Positions 25,801 through 37,400 of a stretch of DNA of 64,000 bases are shown in pieces. Both the position numbers and the translations under genes were made by a program. A model generated the notes under the pieces. That model was given only the letters and a program-made list of their open reading frames with translations, was not told the origin of the DNA and ran no database searches. Position 1 is the stretch's first letter; each line of letters starts with the position of its first letter. Source of the DNA: Proteles cristata cristata (lineage: Eukaryota; Chordata; Mammalia; Carnivora; Hyaenidae); contig JAESUZ010001735.1 in assembly GCA_017311185.1 (NCBI GenBank), forward strand, positions 1,736,001 to 1,800,000, written 5' to 3'.

Positions 25801-28800
25801 CTCCTTCCTCCCAGCCCCTGGCACCTCTTTGGTACCGCGTCCTCCAGAGGCCCGTTTGCCCACGCTGCCCTTATTTCTTCAGGAAGGCGAGAATAATGAC
25901 AAGTTCTTCACCCACCCCAAGAACGCCAAAGCGCTGGCGGCCTACCTCTTCGCACACAACCACCTCTTCTACCTGATGGAGCTGTCCACGGCCCTGCTTC
26001 TGCTGCTGCTCTCTCTGTGTGAGGCCCCTGCCGTCCCTGCGCTCCGGCTCGGCATTTACGTGAGTGTCCACGAGGCAAGCCTGGAATGGAACATTCTAGA
26101 AGGGCAGATACCCCGTGTAGACTTAAAACAGGGAGGCCTTGTGGAAGGACGGGTGGGGGGTCATAGAGGCCTCGGGAGCAGCATTGGATGGCCAGTCTTG
26201 CTTGGGGTCCCTGCTGGAGTGAATGCACAGCCCCCATGCTCTCTGTGATTGGGCTTACTGGAACATTCTGGGGAGGGGCACCATCTGATTGCCACCACAC
26301 CTTGGTTCCAGGGGAGCGGTGCACCTGACTGTGGTCCCGCCCACCGGCTCCAGCCTCAGGGGAAAAGGGAGCCAGCTATGACTGGCAGGAGGCCGGGGTT
26401 GGGGGGGGGTGTTTGGCGGGGGCGGGGGGGCTACATCTCCTCCTGCTGCTTGGTTGCAGGTGCATGCGACCCTGGAGCTGTTCGCCCTGATGGTGGTTGT
26501 ATTTGAGCTCTGCATGAAGTTGCGGTGGCTGGGCCTCCACACCTTCATCCGACACAAGCGGACCATGGTCAAGGTGATGCATCCCTGTCCGATTGGCGTC
26601 TTCTCCCATGTCAGCTTCAAGCCTGTATCTTCAGTTCATTGCCCAGTCCCCCGTGGGCTGAGCCCTGCACTCAGAACTGTAACCCGGGGGCCCTGCCCTC
26701 GTCACACCTTACAGAGCCGCGCTCCGGATGTTGCGGTGACACTAACAGGAGCCACAGTGATTCGGCGTCTGGTGTGGGCCAGGCATTAGCACGGCAGCCT
26801 TTGCAGGAGACCGGCTACCGTCCCTAATTTACACCCTGCCAGCTGCACAGGAATGGGATCTCGATCCCACAGGCTTGGGATTCAAACCCAGGTCTGTCTG
26901 GTGGCCTCTAAGCCCACGTGGATCAGTAACCAGTGACGTACGCCTGTCTGTGCAGCGAGTGGGAATGTGTCAGGGAGCGCTTTGCCACTTGTCCAGGAGA
27001 ATGTGCCCAGGGAATGGCAGGTCGCTGCAGACCTCGGGGCCCTTGCTGGTGGGAACGAGGAGAGCTGAAGGCAGAGGGTGGACAGACGTGGCCAGGCAGC
27101 GTGGCAGTTTTGGTCAGGGAAGACTACCCAGTGAGCTGCTGGGAGCACAGCTCCACTCCCCCTGGGGCCGTACATCCGTGATGGCCGCCAGAAGGCTTGT
27201 GTCCAGGGGCTGCTCAAGGCTGGGGGGGAGAGAGAGAGCTGGAAGGGAAGGGAGGGGCCTCTCGAGGCCAGAGGGGGCAGGATCTTGCAGGTGGGGGGCT
27301 GGGTTGGAGATGCTGATGGAGCTCTGTGCCCGTCTGCCCCCAGACCTCCGTGTTGGTGGTGCAGTTCATCGAGGCCATCGTGGTGCTGGTACGGCAGACA
27401 TCCCATGTGCGTGTGACCCGGGCCCTGCGCTGCATCTTCCTCGTGGACTGTCGGTACTGCGGTGGCGTCCGGCGGTAAGGCCTGGGGCCCGGGACGGCCG
27501 CTATCCTGGCTCTCTCTAGGCCTGTGGGGCAGGACCCAACGAGTCAAGTAGCGATAAGATCACTTCCGCACGCTGGGCGACTATAAGCCCGCTCACTTCC
27601 TTCAAAGTGGACCCACACAGAGCGGAAGGCGCTATTCCGCTCCGAGTTTGGTTCCCTGGCTCCAGGTCTTGGGCTCCTTCCTGTCTCATTTGTGGCTTTA
27701 TAGGGCTGCCTCCTCTGTGGTACATTATTTGCCCAAACAGAGCAGCGGCAGCGGCTCAAAGCCAGCAACTGCACAAAGTCTGAGTGACCCAGCAGGCGGA
27801 TACCCTCACCGAGCCCCGGGGGCTGGACTCAAACCTGCCCACTAGTCTGGAGTTAAGCTTAGTTCTAAAGAGTCCGTCTGGAAGATCTCTTGGCCGGGTT
27901 ACTGAGAGAGAGTGGGCCGGCGGTTCTACAGGCCCTGCTCAAAGCTGGAAGCAGGGGCCCCAGGACTAGGTGGCCCTGAAATGTCTTGGTGCATCCACTC
28001 CTGGAAGCTGTGTGCCCAAGGCCGTGCACTTGACCGTCTGCTGTTCCCCCATTACTTACTGGGGCCCTTGCCTGCCTGCTTAGGCTCCGCACGCAGGAGG
28101 AGGGGCCGTGGGTGCTGCACCTGCCCAAGTTCTTGGCCGTCACCACTGGGCGGAAACCCTCCAGGAAAACGCTAAGTGTGATGTCACAAACCAGGGTGCG
28201 GCGGGCCATAGTTAATGTGAATCAGGAAACCCAGTCCCCATCTCGCCTGTGGAGCCCCAGACAGCGCTCCCCGGGGCCCTGCTCTCCCTCCCCCTAGCCT
28301 CACCCCTCCTGCCCTGCTGTCTCCCCAGCAACCTGCGACAGATCTTCCAGTCCCTGCCGCCCTTCATGGACATTCTCCTGCTGCTGCTCTTTTTCATGGT
28401 CATCTTCGCCATCCTTGGTGAGTCCCCTGCGCCCCCGGGCCCTGCCAGCTCCTCAGAGCAAGTTCATGGTGGAAGAAGAATTTACTTGGACAGTTGGAGA
28501 AGTCAGGAACTTTTACAACTGGTTAAACGCCCACGGGCTTCAGCTTAGGATGTGAAGTTTTAGGAGTAAAATGGAAGCCGCCTCTCTGTCTTTTCACGAT
28601 CTCAATTCCCTTTCCCCTGGGAGGTACGCCCTGACCTAAACATGCCACTGCCACGCGTATCTTAATAGCTGTACTTGGTATTTCCTTAAACAATTAAGCG
28701 GTATCGCTTTGCATATGAAAACATTTTATGGAGCGCCTGGGTGGCTGGGTCGGATAAGCGTCCAACTTTGGCTCAGGTCATGATCTCCCGGTTCTTGAGT

Positions 28801-31800
28801 TCGAGGCCCGTGTCAGGCTCTGTGCCGGCAGCTCAGAGCCTGGACCCTGCTTCGGATCCTATGTCTCCCTCTCTCTGCCCCTTCCCCAACTCCCCCCCCT
28901 CCCCCACCAATAAATAAACATTAAAAAATTTTTTTAAAAATAAACATTTTACAGCAATGGTTAGGTAATGTGTGTGGCCCCCTCTGCAAGTTGCTCTTAG
29001 GTGAAGGTTCTTCCATTGGTGGGTGTTGTCACCGTGACATGTCACACTGCAGTGAACGCCCACGTGTCTCCCGGTGCACATATATGAGAGTTTCTTTCAG
29101 GGCCTATGCCTAGGACGTTAGCATCCACACACTTCAGCAAGATCACGGCCTTTCTCGCCCTGAAGAGGCCTTGCCTTTTCAGATCAGGCTGAGTATTGAT
29201 GTGACGGCCACATCCAAACATAGGACAGAGGTAGTAGAGATCGTGGAACATGGCTAGGAAGCCCGAGGTCCCTTCTCTAGTCCTGGGTGAAGACCGTGGA
29301 ACCAGAGAGCCCTGTCTCTAAGGCCAGCACCCCAGGCCCTTATGACTGCTGTACCCTGAGCCACCAGCTGCCACTTTACCTCCAACCCTCCACCCTACCA
29401 CCCCTCTCTCTGGAACTTCCTTGTGCTCCAAGGGGCTAATTACCTGGAGGGCAGAACTTTGCCCTTTTCCCACTTGGGATCAAGGACTCAGGGCAATAGC
29501 CCATTCAAGAAGGAAGGGAACTGAGGGTGTTCGCACCCCAGGACCCTGGGATAGAGGAGAACAAGGGGATCTCTGTGGAGTTGTTACTTGGCCATCATGT
29601 TCCCAAAACCAAAATTGCAACCCAGCAGTCTGGACTCCAAATCCTGCCTGTGGATGAGTTTCATTTGGTCTGAAAATGTTGAGTCAGCATTTAAAAATGT
29701 GATTTATTGCATGAAAATCTAGATTTCCAGCCTTGAAAAAAATGTTTTAATTGTTTTTGTTTTTTTTAATTAAAAAAATGGAGGCATAATTGACATACAA
29801 CATTGTATTAGTTTTAGGTGCACAACAGAATGATTGAACATTTGTGGATATTGTGAAACAGTCACCATAGTAAATCTAGTTACCATCTGTCACCCCACAC
29901 AGTTACAATTTTTTTTTACTTCTGATGGGAACTTCTTTTTTATTAAAAAAAATTGTTTTAAATGTTGATTTATTTTATTAAAAAAATTTTTTTAAATTGT
30001 TTTATTTCTGAGAGAGAGAGAGAGCATGAGCGGGGGGGGGGTTGTCAGAGAGAGGGAGATACAGAATCTGAAACAGGCTCTAGGCTCTGAGCTAGCAGCC
30101 GACACAGAGCCCAATGCACGGCTCAAACCCACAAACTGTGAGATCATGACCTGAGCTGAAGTCAGACGCTTTACCGACTGAGCCACCCAGGTGCCGCAAT
30201 TTTGATTTGTTTTAGAGAGAGAGAGAACGAGAGCAAGTGGGGGATGGGTAGAGAGTGAGGCTCTGAGCTGTCAGCAGAGAGCTTGATGTAGGACTCAAAC
30301 CCATGAACCATGAGATCATGATCTGAGCCAAAGTCAGATGCCTCACTGACTGAGCCACCCAGGCAGCTCCCTTCTAATGAGAACTTTTTTTTGTTTTAAA
30401 TAGTTTATTGTCAAGTTGGTTTCTATATATGACCAGTGCTCATCCCCACAAGTGCCCTCCTCCATACCCATCACCCCCCTTGCCCTCCCCCCCACCCCCA
30501 TCAGTCTTCAGCTTGTTCTCAGCATTCAAGAGTCTCTCATGGTTTGCCTCCCTTCTTCTCCCCAGCTATTCTTCCCCTTCTTCTCCCCCATGGTCCTCTG
30601 TTAACTTCCTCCTAATCCTCCTATACATACAAACATATGATATCTGTCCTTCTCTGCCTGACTTATTTCGCTCAGCATAACACCCTCAAGTTCCATCCAT
30701 GTTGCTACACGTGGCCAGATTTCATTGTTTCTCATTGCCATGTAGTATTCCATGGTATAGATAAACCACATCTTCTTGATCCATTCATCTGTTGATGGGC
30801 ACTTAGGCTCTTTCCATGTTTTAGCTATTGTGGAGAGTGCTGCTATGAACATTGGGGTACATGTGCCCCTATGCATCAGCACTCCTGTGTCCCTTGGGTA
30901 AATTCCTAGCAGTGCTATTGCTGGGTCATAGGGGAGTTCTATTGTTAGTTTCCTTAGGAACCTCCACACTGTTTTCCAGAGGGGCTGTACCAGTTTACAT
31001 TCCCACCAAGAGTGTAGGAGGGTGCCCGTTTCTCCACATCCTCACCAGCATCTAGAGTCCTCTGATTGGCTCATTTTAGCCACTCTGACCGGCGTAAGGT
31101 GATATCTCAGTGTGGTTTTGATTTGTATTTCCCTGATGAGGAGGGATGCTGAGCATCATTTCATGTGTCTGTTTAGCCAAAGTAATATTGAAGAAGAAAA
31201 CCAAAACGGGAGGTATCACTATCCCAGACTTTAGCCTCTACTACAAAGCTGTCATCATCAAGACAGTATGGTATTGGCACAAAAACAGACACATAGACCA
31301 GTGAAATAGAATAGAGAACTCAGAATTAGATCCACAAATGTATGGCCGACTAATCTTTGACAAAGCAGGAGAGTATCCAATGGAAAAAAGAAAGCCTCTT
31401 TAACAGATGGTGCTGGGTGCACTGGACAGCAACAGGCAGAAGAATGAAACTAGATCATTTTCTCACACGATACACAAAAAATAAACTCAAAATGGATAAA
31501 GGACCTGAATGTGAGACAGGAAACCATCAAAACCCTAAAAGAGAAAGCCGGAAACAACCTCCTTGATCTCAACCGCAGCAATTTCTTACTTGACACATCC
31601 CCAAAGGCAAGGGAATCAGGAGCAAAGATGAACTATTGGGACCTCATCAAGAATAAAAGCTTCTTCATGGCAAAGGAAACAATCCATAAAACTAACAGGC
31701 AACCGACGGAATGGGAAAAGATAGTTGCAAATGACATATCAGATAAAGGGCTAGTATCCAAAATCTATAAGGAACTCACCAAACCGCACACCCGAAAAAC

Positions 31801-34431
31801 AAATAATCCAGTGAAGAAATGGGGAGAAAACATGAACAGACCCTTCTCCAGAGAAGACATCCAGATGGCCAACAGACACATGAAACGATGCTCAGCATCC
31901 CTCCTCATCAGGGAAATACAAATCAAAACCACACTGAGATATCACCTTACGCCGGTCAGAGTGGCTAAAATGAGCCAATCAGAGGACTCTAGATGCTGGT
32001 GAGGATGTGGAGAAACGGGCACCCTCCTACACTCTTGGTGGGAATGTAAACTGGTACAGCCCCTCTGGAAAACAGTGTGGAGGTTCCTAAGGAAACTAAC
32101 AGTAGAACTCCGCTATGACCCAGCAATAGCACTGCTAGGAATTTACCCAAGGGACACAGGAGTGCTGATGCACAGGAGCACATGCACCCCGATGTTCATA
32201 GCAGCACTCTCAACAATAGCCAAAACATGGAAAGAGCCTAAGTGTCCATCAACTGATGAATGGATCAAAAAGATGTGGTTTATCTATACCATGGAATACT
32301 ACATGGCAATGAGAAAGAATGAAATCTGGCCATGTGTAGCAACATGGATGGATCTTGAGGGTGTTATGCTGAGTGAAATAAGTCAGGCAGAGAAGGACAG
32401 ATACCATATGTTTGTACATATAGGAGGATTAGGAGGAAGTTAACAGAGGACCGTGGGGGAGAAGAAGGGGAAGAATAGTGGGGGAGAGGAAGGGAGGCAA
32501 ACCATGAGAGACTCTTGAATGCTGAGAACAAGCTGAGGACTGATGGGGGTGAGGGGGAGGGGAAAGGGGATTGTTGGGCATGGAGGAGGGCACTTGTGGG
32601 GATGAGCACTGGGTGTTATATGGAAACCAACTTGACAATAAACTATTAAAAAAATTAAAAACAAAAATAAATATTACTTTGGCTATTTAGGGTCTTTTGT
32701 GGTTCCATACAAATTTTAGGATAGTTTGTTCTAGTTTTGAGAAGAATGCTGGTGCCAAGTTTGATTGGGATTGTACTGAATGTGTAGATTGCTTTGGGTA
32801 GTAATGACATTTTAACAATACTTATTTTTCTGATCCATAAGCATGGAATGTTTTTCCATTTCTTTGTGTCTCTTCAGTTACCTTAATAAGTTTTTTATAA
32901 TTTTAATCATACAGATCTCTTATATCTTTGGTTAGGTTTATTCCTAGGTATTTTATGGTTTTTTGTGCAATTGTGAATGGGATCAGTTTCTTGATTTCTC
33001 TTTCTGTTGCTTCATTGTTGGTGTATAAAAATGCAAGATTTCTGTATGTTGATTTTATACCCTGCAACTTTGCTGAATTTATGGATCAGTTCTAGTAGGC
33101 TTCTGGTGGAGTCTGTTTGGTTTTCTATGTATAGAGTATCATGTCATCTGTAAAAAGTGGAAGTTTGACTTCTTCTTTGCCAATTCTTCTTTGCCTTTTA
33201 TTTCCTTTTGTTGTCGATTGCTGATGCTAGAACTTCCAGAACTATGTTAAACAACAGTGGTGAGAGTGGACATCCCTGTCATGTTCCTGATTTCGGGGGG
33301 AAAGCTTTCAGTTTTTCCCCGTTGAGAATGATGTTAGCTGAGGGCTTCTCATAGATGGCTTTTATGATGTTTAAATAAGTTCCTTCTATCCCAACTTTCT
33401 TGAGGGTCTTTATTAAGAAGGATGCTGTATTTTGTCAGATGCTTTTTCTGCATCTATCGACAGGATCATATGGTTTTTACCTTTTCTTTTGTTAATGTGA
33501 TGTATCACATTGATTGATTTTGCAAATAGTGAACCAGCGCTGTAACCCAGGAATGAATCCCACTTGATCATGGTGGATAATTCTTTTTATGTGCTGTTGA
33601 ATTCGATTTGCAAGTATCTTAGTGAGGATTTTTGCATCTGTATTCATCAAGAATATTGGCCTGTAGTTCTCCTTTTTTGCTGGGTCTCTGTCTGGCTTGG
33701 GAATCAAAGTGTTGCTGGCTTCGTAGAATGAGTCCAGAATTTTCCATCGATTTCTATTTTTTGCAATAGCTTGAGAAGAATGGATATTAACTCTGTTTTA
33801 AATGTCTGGTAGAATTCCCCAAGGAAGCCATGTGGCCCAGGGCTCTTCTTTGTTGGGAGATTTTTGATAACTGATTCAGTTTCTTCACTAGTTATGGGTC
33901 TGTTCAGATTTTTTTATCTCTTCCCGTGTGAATATTGGTTTTGAGTGTGTGTTTAGGAATTTGTCCATTTCTTCTGAGTTGTCCAGTTTGTTGGCATATA
34001 ATTTTTCATAGTATTCCCTGATAATTGCTTGTATTTCTGAGGGGTTGGTTGTAATAAGTCCATTTTCATTCATGATTTTTCTATTTGTGTGCTCGCTCTT
34101 TTTGTTTTGAGAAGCCTGGCTAGAGGTTTGTCAATCTTGTTTATTTGTTCAAAAAACCCACTCTTGGTTTCATTGATCTGTTCAATTGTTTTTTTTTTTA
34201 ATTCTATATTGTTTATTTCTGCCCTGATTTTTATTATTTCTCTTCTCCTACTGGGTTTGGGGTGCTCCTGTTGCTCTCCCTCTAGTTCCTTTAGGTGCGC
34301 TGTTAGATTTTATGCTTGCGCTTTTTCTAATTTCTTGAAATATGCCTGGAGTGCAATGTACTTTCCTCTTAGGACTGCCTTTGCCGCATCCCATAGCGTT
34401 TGAATTGCTGCATTTTCATTTTCATTTGTTT

Positions 34432-34476
<45 letters not shown>

Positions 34477-37400
34477 TTTGTAATATTCCACATAACACCC
34501 AGTGCTCATCCACACAAGTGTCCTCCTCCATCCCCATCCCTCCACCTCCCCACATCCATCAGTCCTCAGTTTTTGTCAGCATTCAAGAGTCTCTCATGGT
34601 TTGCCTCTCTCCCTTTCCCCCACCATTTCCGCCCTTCTTCTCCCCCTTGGTCCTCTGCTAAGTTCCTCCTAATCCTCCTATACGTGCACACATATGATAT
34701 TTGTCCTTCTCTGCCTGACTTATTTCGCTCAGCATAACACCCTCAAGGTCCATCCATGTTGCTACACATGGCCAGATTTCATTGTTTCTCATTGCCATGT
34801 AGTATTCCATGGTATAGATAAACCACATCTTCTTGATCCATTCATCTGTTGATGGACACTTAGGCTCTTTCCATGTTTTAGCTATTGTGGAGAGTGTTGC
34901 TATGAACATTGGGGTACGTGTGCTCCTATGCCTCAGCATTTCTGTATCCCTTGGGTAAATTCCTAGCAGTGCTATTGCTGGGTCATAGGGGAATTCTATT
35001 GTTAGTTTTTGAGGAACCTCCACACTGTTTTCCAGAGGGGCTGTACCAGTTTACATTCCCACCAAGAGTGTAGGAGGGTGCCCGTTTCTCCACATCCTCG
35101 CCAGCATCTAGAGTTCTCTGATTGGCTCATTTTAGCCACTCTGACTGGCGTGAGGTTGTATCTCAGTGTGGTTTTGATTTGTATTTCCCTGATGAGGAGC
35201 GATGCTGAGCATCGTTTCATGTGTCTGTTGGCCATCTGGATGTCCTCTTTGGAGAAGTGTCTGTTCATATCTCCTGCCCATTTCTTCACTGGGTTGTTTG
35301 TGTTTCGGGCGTGTAGTTTGGTGAGTTCCTTGTAGATTCTCCATATATATTTTTTAATTTCATCTCTAATTGCCTGACTGGTCCATTCGTTCTTTAGTAG
35401 GGTGTTCTTTAACCTCCATGTTTTGGGAGGTTTTCCAGACTTCTTCCTGTGGTTGATTTCAAGTTTCATAACATTGTGATCTGAAAGTGTGCATGGTATG
35501 ATCTGAATTCTTTTATGTTTATTGAGGGCTGCTTTATGTCCCAGTATATGATCTCTCTTGGAGAATGTGCCATGCATACTTGAGAAGAAAGTGAATTCCA
35601 TGGCCTCAGGATGTAGAGTTCTAAATATATCTGTCAAATCCATCTGGTCCAATGTGTATTGAAGTCCATTGTTTCTTTAGTGCTTTTCTGTCTAGTTGAT
35701 CTATCCATTGCTGTAAGTGGAATATTAAAGTCCCCTGCCGTTAGCACATTCTTATCCATAAGATTGTTTCTGTTTGTGATTATTTATTTTATGTATTTGG
35801 GTGCTTCCGTATTTGGTGCATAGACATTTATAATTTTTAGCTCTTCCTGATGGATAGACTCTGTAATTATTATATAATGCCCATCTTCATCCCTTGTTAT
35901 GGACCTTTAAAGTCCAATTTGTCTGATATAAGTATAGCTACTCCAGCTTTCTTTTGACTTCCAGTAGCATATATATTCCTCCATCCCCTTACTTTCTATC
36001 TGAAGGTGTCCTCAGGTCTAAAATGAGTTTCTTGTAGACAGCAAATAGATGGATTTTTTTAAAGCCATTTTGATACCCTATGTTTTTTGATTGGAGCATT
36101 TAGTCCATTTACATTCAGTGTTATTATTGAAAAATATGGGTTTAGAGTCATTGTGTTCTTTGTAAGATTCATGCTTGTGGTGGTGTCTCTGGTACTTTGT
36201 GTTCCTGGGAACATTTCCCTCATAGAGTTCCCCTCAGGATTCCTTGTAGGGCTGGTTTAGTGGTGATGAATTCTTTCAATTTTTGTTTATTTGGGAAGAC
36301 TTATATCTCTCCTTCTATTCTGAATGACAGGTTCGCTAGATAGAGGATTCTTGGCTGCATATTTTTTCCGTTCATCACATTGAAGATCTCCTGCCATTCC
36401 TTTCTGGCCTGCCAATTTTCAGTAGATAGGTCTGTAACTACTCTGATAGGTTTCACTTTGCATGTTAGGGCCCTTTTATCCCTAGCTGCTTTCAGAATTC
36501 TCTCTTTGTCCTTGTATTTAGCCAGTTTCACTATGATATGTTGTGCAGATGATTCAAGTTACATCTCAGGGGAGCTCTCTGTCCCTCTTGGATTTCAATG
36601 TCTGTTTCATTCCCCAGATTGGGGAAGTTCTCAGCTATAATTTGTTCAAGGACTCCTTCAGCACCTTTCCCTCTCCCTCTTCTGGAATTCCTATGATACA
36701 GATATTGTTCCGTTTGATTGTATCACTGAGCTCTCGAACTCTCCTTTCTTGTTCCTGGATCAGTTTATCTCTCTTTTTCTCAGCTTCCTCTTTTTCTCAG
36801 CTTCCTCTTTTTCTATAATTGTGTCTTTTACATCACTTATTCTCCTTTCTGCCCCTTCAATCTGTGCATTGGACGGATTTTATTATGCATCTCATTTATA
36901 GCATTTTTTAATTCATCACAACTATTTTTAAGCTCCATAGTCTTTGTAGCAATAGTTTCTCTGATGTCGTCCATGCCTTTTTCAAGCCCAGTGATTAATT
37001 TTATGATTGTTGTTCTAAACTCTTGTCCAGTTACGTTGCTTATGTCTGTTTTGAGCAGTTCTTTAGCTGTCATTTCTTCCTGGAATTTCTTTAGTGGAGA
37101 GTTCTTCTATTTCGTCATTTTGGCTAGCTTTCTGTCTCTTGTTAGTTTTAAAAGCTTGTTATGTAATTTGCCCCTGTGAGTACTGCTGTATTAAAGAAGG
37201 CTCTTTGACTGTCCAGGACCTGTCCGTTCAGGAAGTGCTTTTTGAATGGTGTTTCTTAGTCTCTCTTGTTGAGACTTTGGTTATTTTATTTCCCTACTCG
37301 TGGTATTTGGGAAGTACACCATGTGTACTTTGGCTTGTTTCTTGAGGTAGCCGCTATAAGGTTGTTTTCTTAGTGGACTTTGTCTCCTCTTCCTCCCAAA

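Larger units (their letters stand above)
20621..25882. other. TPCN1: TPCN1 intron
   Basis: This intron contains the E-box pair (21390-21408), two SINEs, an AC repeat and a diverged hAT-like element. The rest, including 22000-22850 and 22950-24500, shows no gene and nothing recognised. The frames in it are mixed low-complexity text. Confidence 0.85.

Noticed and set aside
26882..27547. Open frame of 221 codons on the - strand
   Set aside because: It lies across the TPCN1 S3-S4 exon in antisense and is Pro/Ser/His-rich text; it is the shadow of a GC-rich exon and intron, with no known domain.
35002..35652. A domesticated L1 ORF2 protein lacking reverse transcriptase
   Set aside because: The fusion is explained by a truncated L1 inserted in a dead L1 copy; the flanking ORF2 is full of stops.
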